DNA of 15,311 nucleotides from an uncultured Lysobacteraceae bacterium (GTDB taxonomy: Bacteria > Pseudomonadota > Gammaproteobacteria > Xanthomonadales > Rhodanobacteraceae). A program made the translations under genes and the position numbers. Within the stretch, counting starts at the first letter, position 1. Each line of letters opens with the position of its first letter. Of the stretch, positions 14,786 to 15,311 are shown one piece after another. A model generated the notes under the pieces. It worked only from the letters and a program-made list of their open reading frames with translations, was not told the origin of the DNA and ran no database searches. The stretch covers positions 1-15,311 of the forward strand of contig CAMLSI010000062.1 in assembly GCA_946482585.1 (NCBI GenBank), in the 5' to 3' direction.

Positions 14786-15311
14786 ATGGGCAAGGGCATA
14801 CGCGGCGCGGTCGACGAGATCAAGGCGGCGCTGCAGCGGCACGAGAAACGGGCGACGCCGGGCGGGCTCGATTGCGCCCTGGCCGATCGCATCGACTTCC
14901 TGAATCCGGAACATTGGGATGCGCTGACGCGCGACGCCTCGTTCTTCCTGACGCGCGACTACCGGCGCCTGCTCGAGCGGCATCTGCCCGAAGGCATGCA
15001 GCTGCGCTATGCGCTGGTCTATCGCGGCGGACGTCCCATCGTCGCGCTGGCCGCGCAGGTGCTCGACGTGCGCGGGCATCAGCTCGCGAATCTGCCGGAT
15101 TCGCGCGTGCGCAAGAAAGCGCTCGAACAGTTGCGCACGCGGTTGCTGGTCTGCGGCAGTCTCGTGTCGAGCGGATTCCACGGGCTCGCGTTCGCGCCTG
15201 ACGAAGATCCCGCCGTACTCTGGCACGGCGTCGCCGAGGCGCTCTATCGCATCCGGCGCGCCGACCGGCTGCACGGCCAGATCGACTACGTGATGATCAA
15301 GGACCTCGACG
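14786..15311 (+). CDS. Putative GNAT/FemAB-like acyltransferase (3' end outside window)
   Basis: ATG 14786 has GGGGAA 7 nt upstream; 175 codons are in the window with no stop. Residues 1-25 are a charged helix (MGKGIRGAVDEIKAALQRHE). The rest has features I associate with proteins annotated as GNAT or FemAB-like: FFLTRDYRRLLERHLP, then strand RYALVYRGGRPIVALAAQVLDV, then LLVCGSLVSSGFHGLAF and VAEALYRIRRADR, then IDYVMIKDL. The G-x-P-x-x-x-x-x-x-x-V strand and the repeated CG/GFHG turns fit an acyl-CoA or aminoacyl transfer fold. There is no signal peptide. The family call rests on overall impression; substrate is unknown. The missing C-terminal half would normally carry the more diagnostic part. 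Confidence 0.6.
   Translation, partial: MGKGIRGAVDEIKAALQRHEKRATPGGLDCALADRIDFLNPEHWDALTRDASFFLTRDYRRLLERHLPEGMQLRYALVYRGGRPIVALAAQVLDVRGHQLANLPDSRVRKKALEQLRTRLLVCGSLVSSGFHGLAFAPDEDPAVLWHGVAEALYRIRRADRLHGQIDYVMIKDLD

Noticed and set aside
1..15311. Antiphage, toxin-antitoxin, secretion or mobile-element system
   Set aside because: No recognisable nuclease, toxin pair, transposase, integrase, direct-repeat array or secretion apparatus on either strand.

Overview
The window is a GC-rich stretch of ordinary-looking bacterial chromosome. Gene content (DUF3011, DUF6151, a TolB-propeller amidohydrolase, an OmpA-like barrel, a PI-PLC-C1-type enzyme) and the compact layout suggest a gammaproteobacterium of the Xanthomonadales/Lysobacterales, perhaps Rhodanobacteraceae. 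That placement is inference from family content, not from a marker gene. I see no tRNA, rRNA, insertion sequence, integrase, phage gene or CRISPR array.

Layout. Positions 1-3212 (minus) hold most of a ~1,070-residue secreted TolB-propeller/amidohydrolase fusion that runs off the left edge. Four plus-strand genes follow: a small conserved protein (3428-3778), a GFA-type zinc protein (3846-4247), a VOC/glyoxalase-fold protein (4385-4792) and an exported protein with two DUF3011 domains (4986-5597). A convergent hairpin separates these from a minus-strand secreted phospholipase C-like protein with a ricin-type lectin tail (5794-7254). Another plus-strand run follows: an exported LprI-MliC double lysozyme-inhibitor-like protein (7470-8555), an exported NTF2-like protein (8757-9281), a DUF6151 protein (9467-10072) and a six-helix membrane protein (10166-10873). 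This run meets, 16 bp apart, a minus-strand YfbK-like VWA lipoprotein (10890-12761). The right end has a DUF1579 exported protein (12897-13502, plus), an outer-membrane beta-barrel protein (13584-14273, minus), a ~510 bp gap, and the start of a putative acyltransferase (14786 to the right edge).

How the genes fit together. Eight of fourteen genes have visible export signals, so the region is rich in envelope and secreted proteins. Most genes have their own ribosome-binding site and 65-200 bp gaps, so I see loosely spaced single genes or short operons, not one tightly coupled system. The three convergent junctions all carry strong hairpins. The most distinctive items are the LprI-MliC fusion, the pair of GFA-type proteins with the same cysteine spacing, the exactly spaced DUF3011 duplication and the PLC-lectin fusion. 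I did not find convincing evidence for a wholly new multi-gene system.
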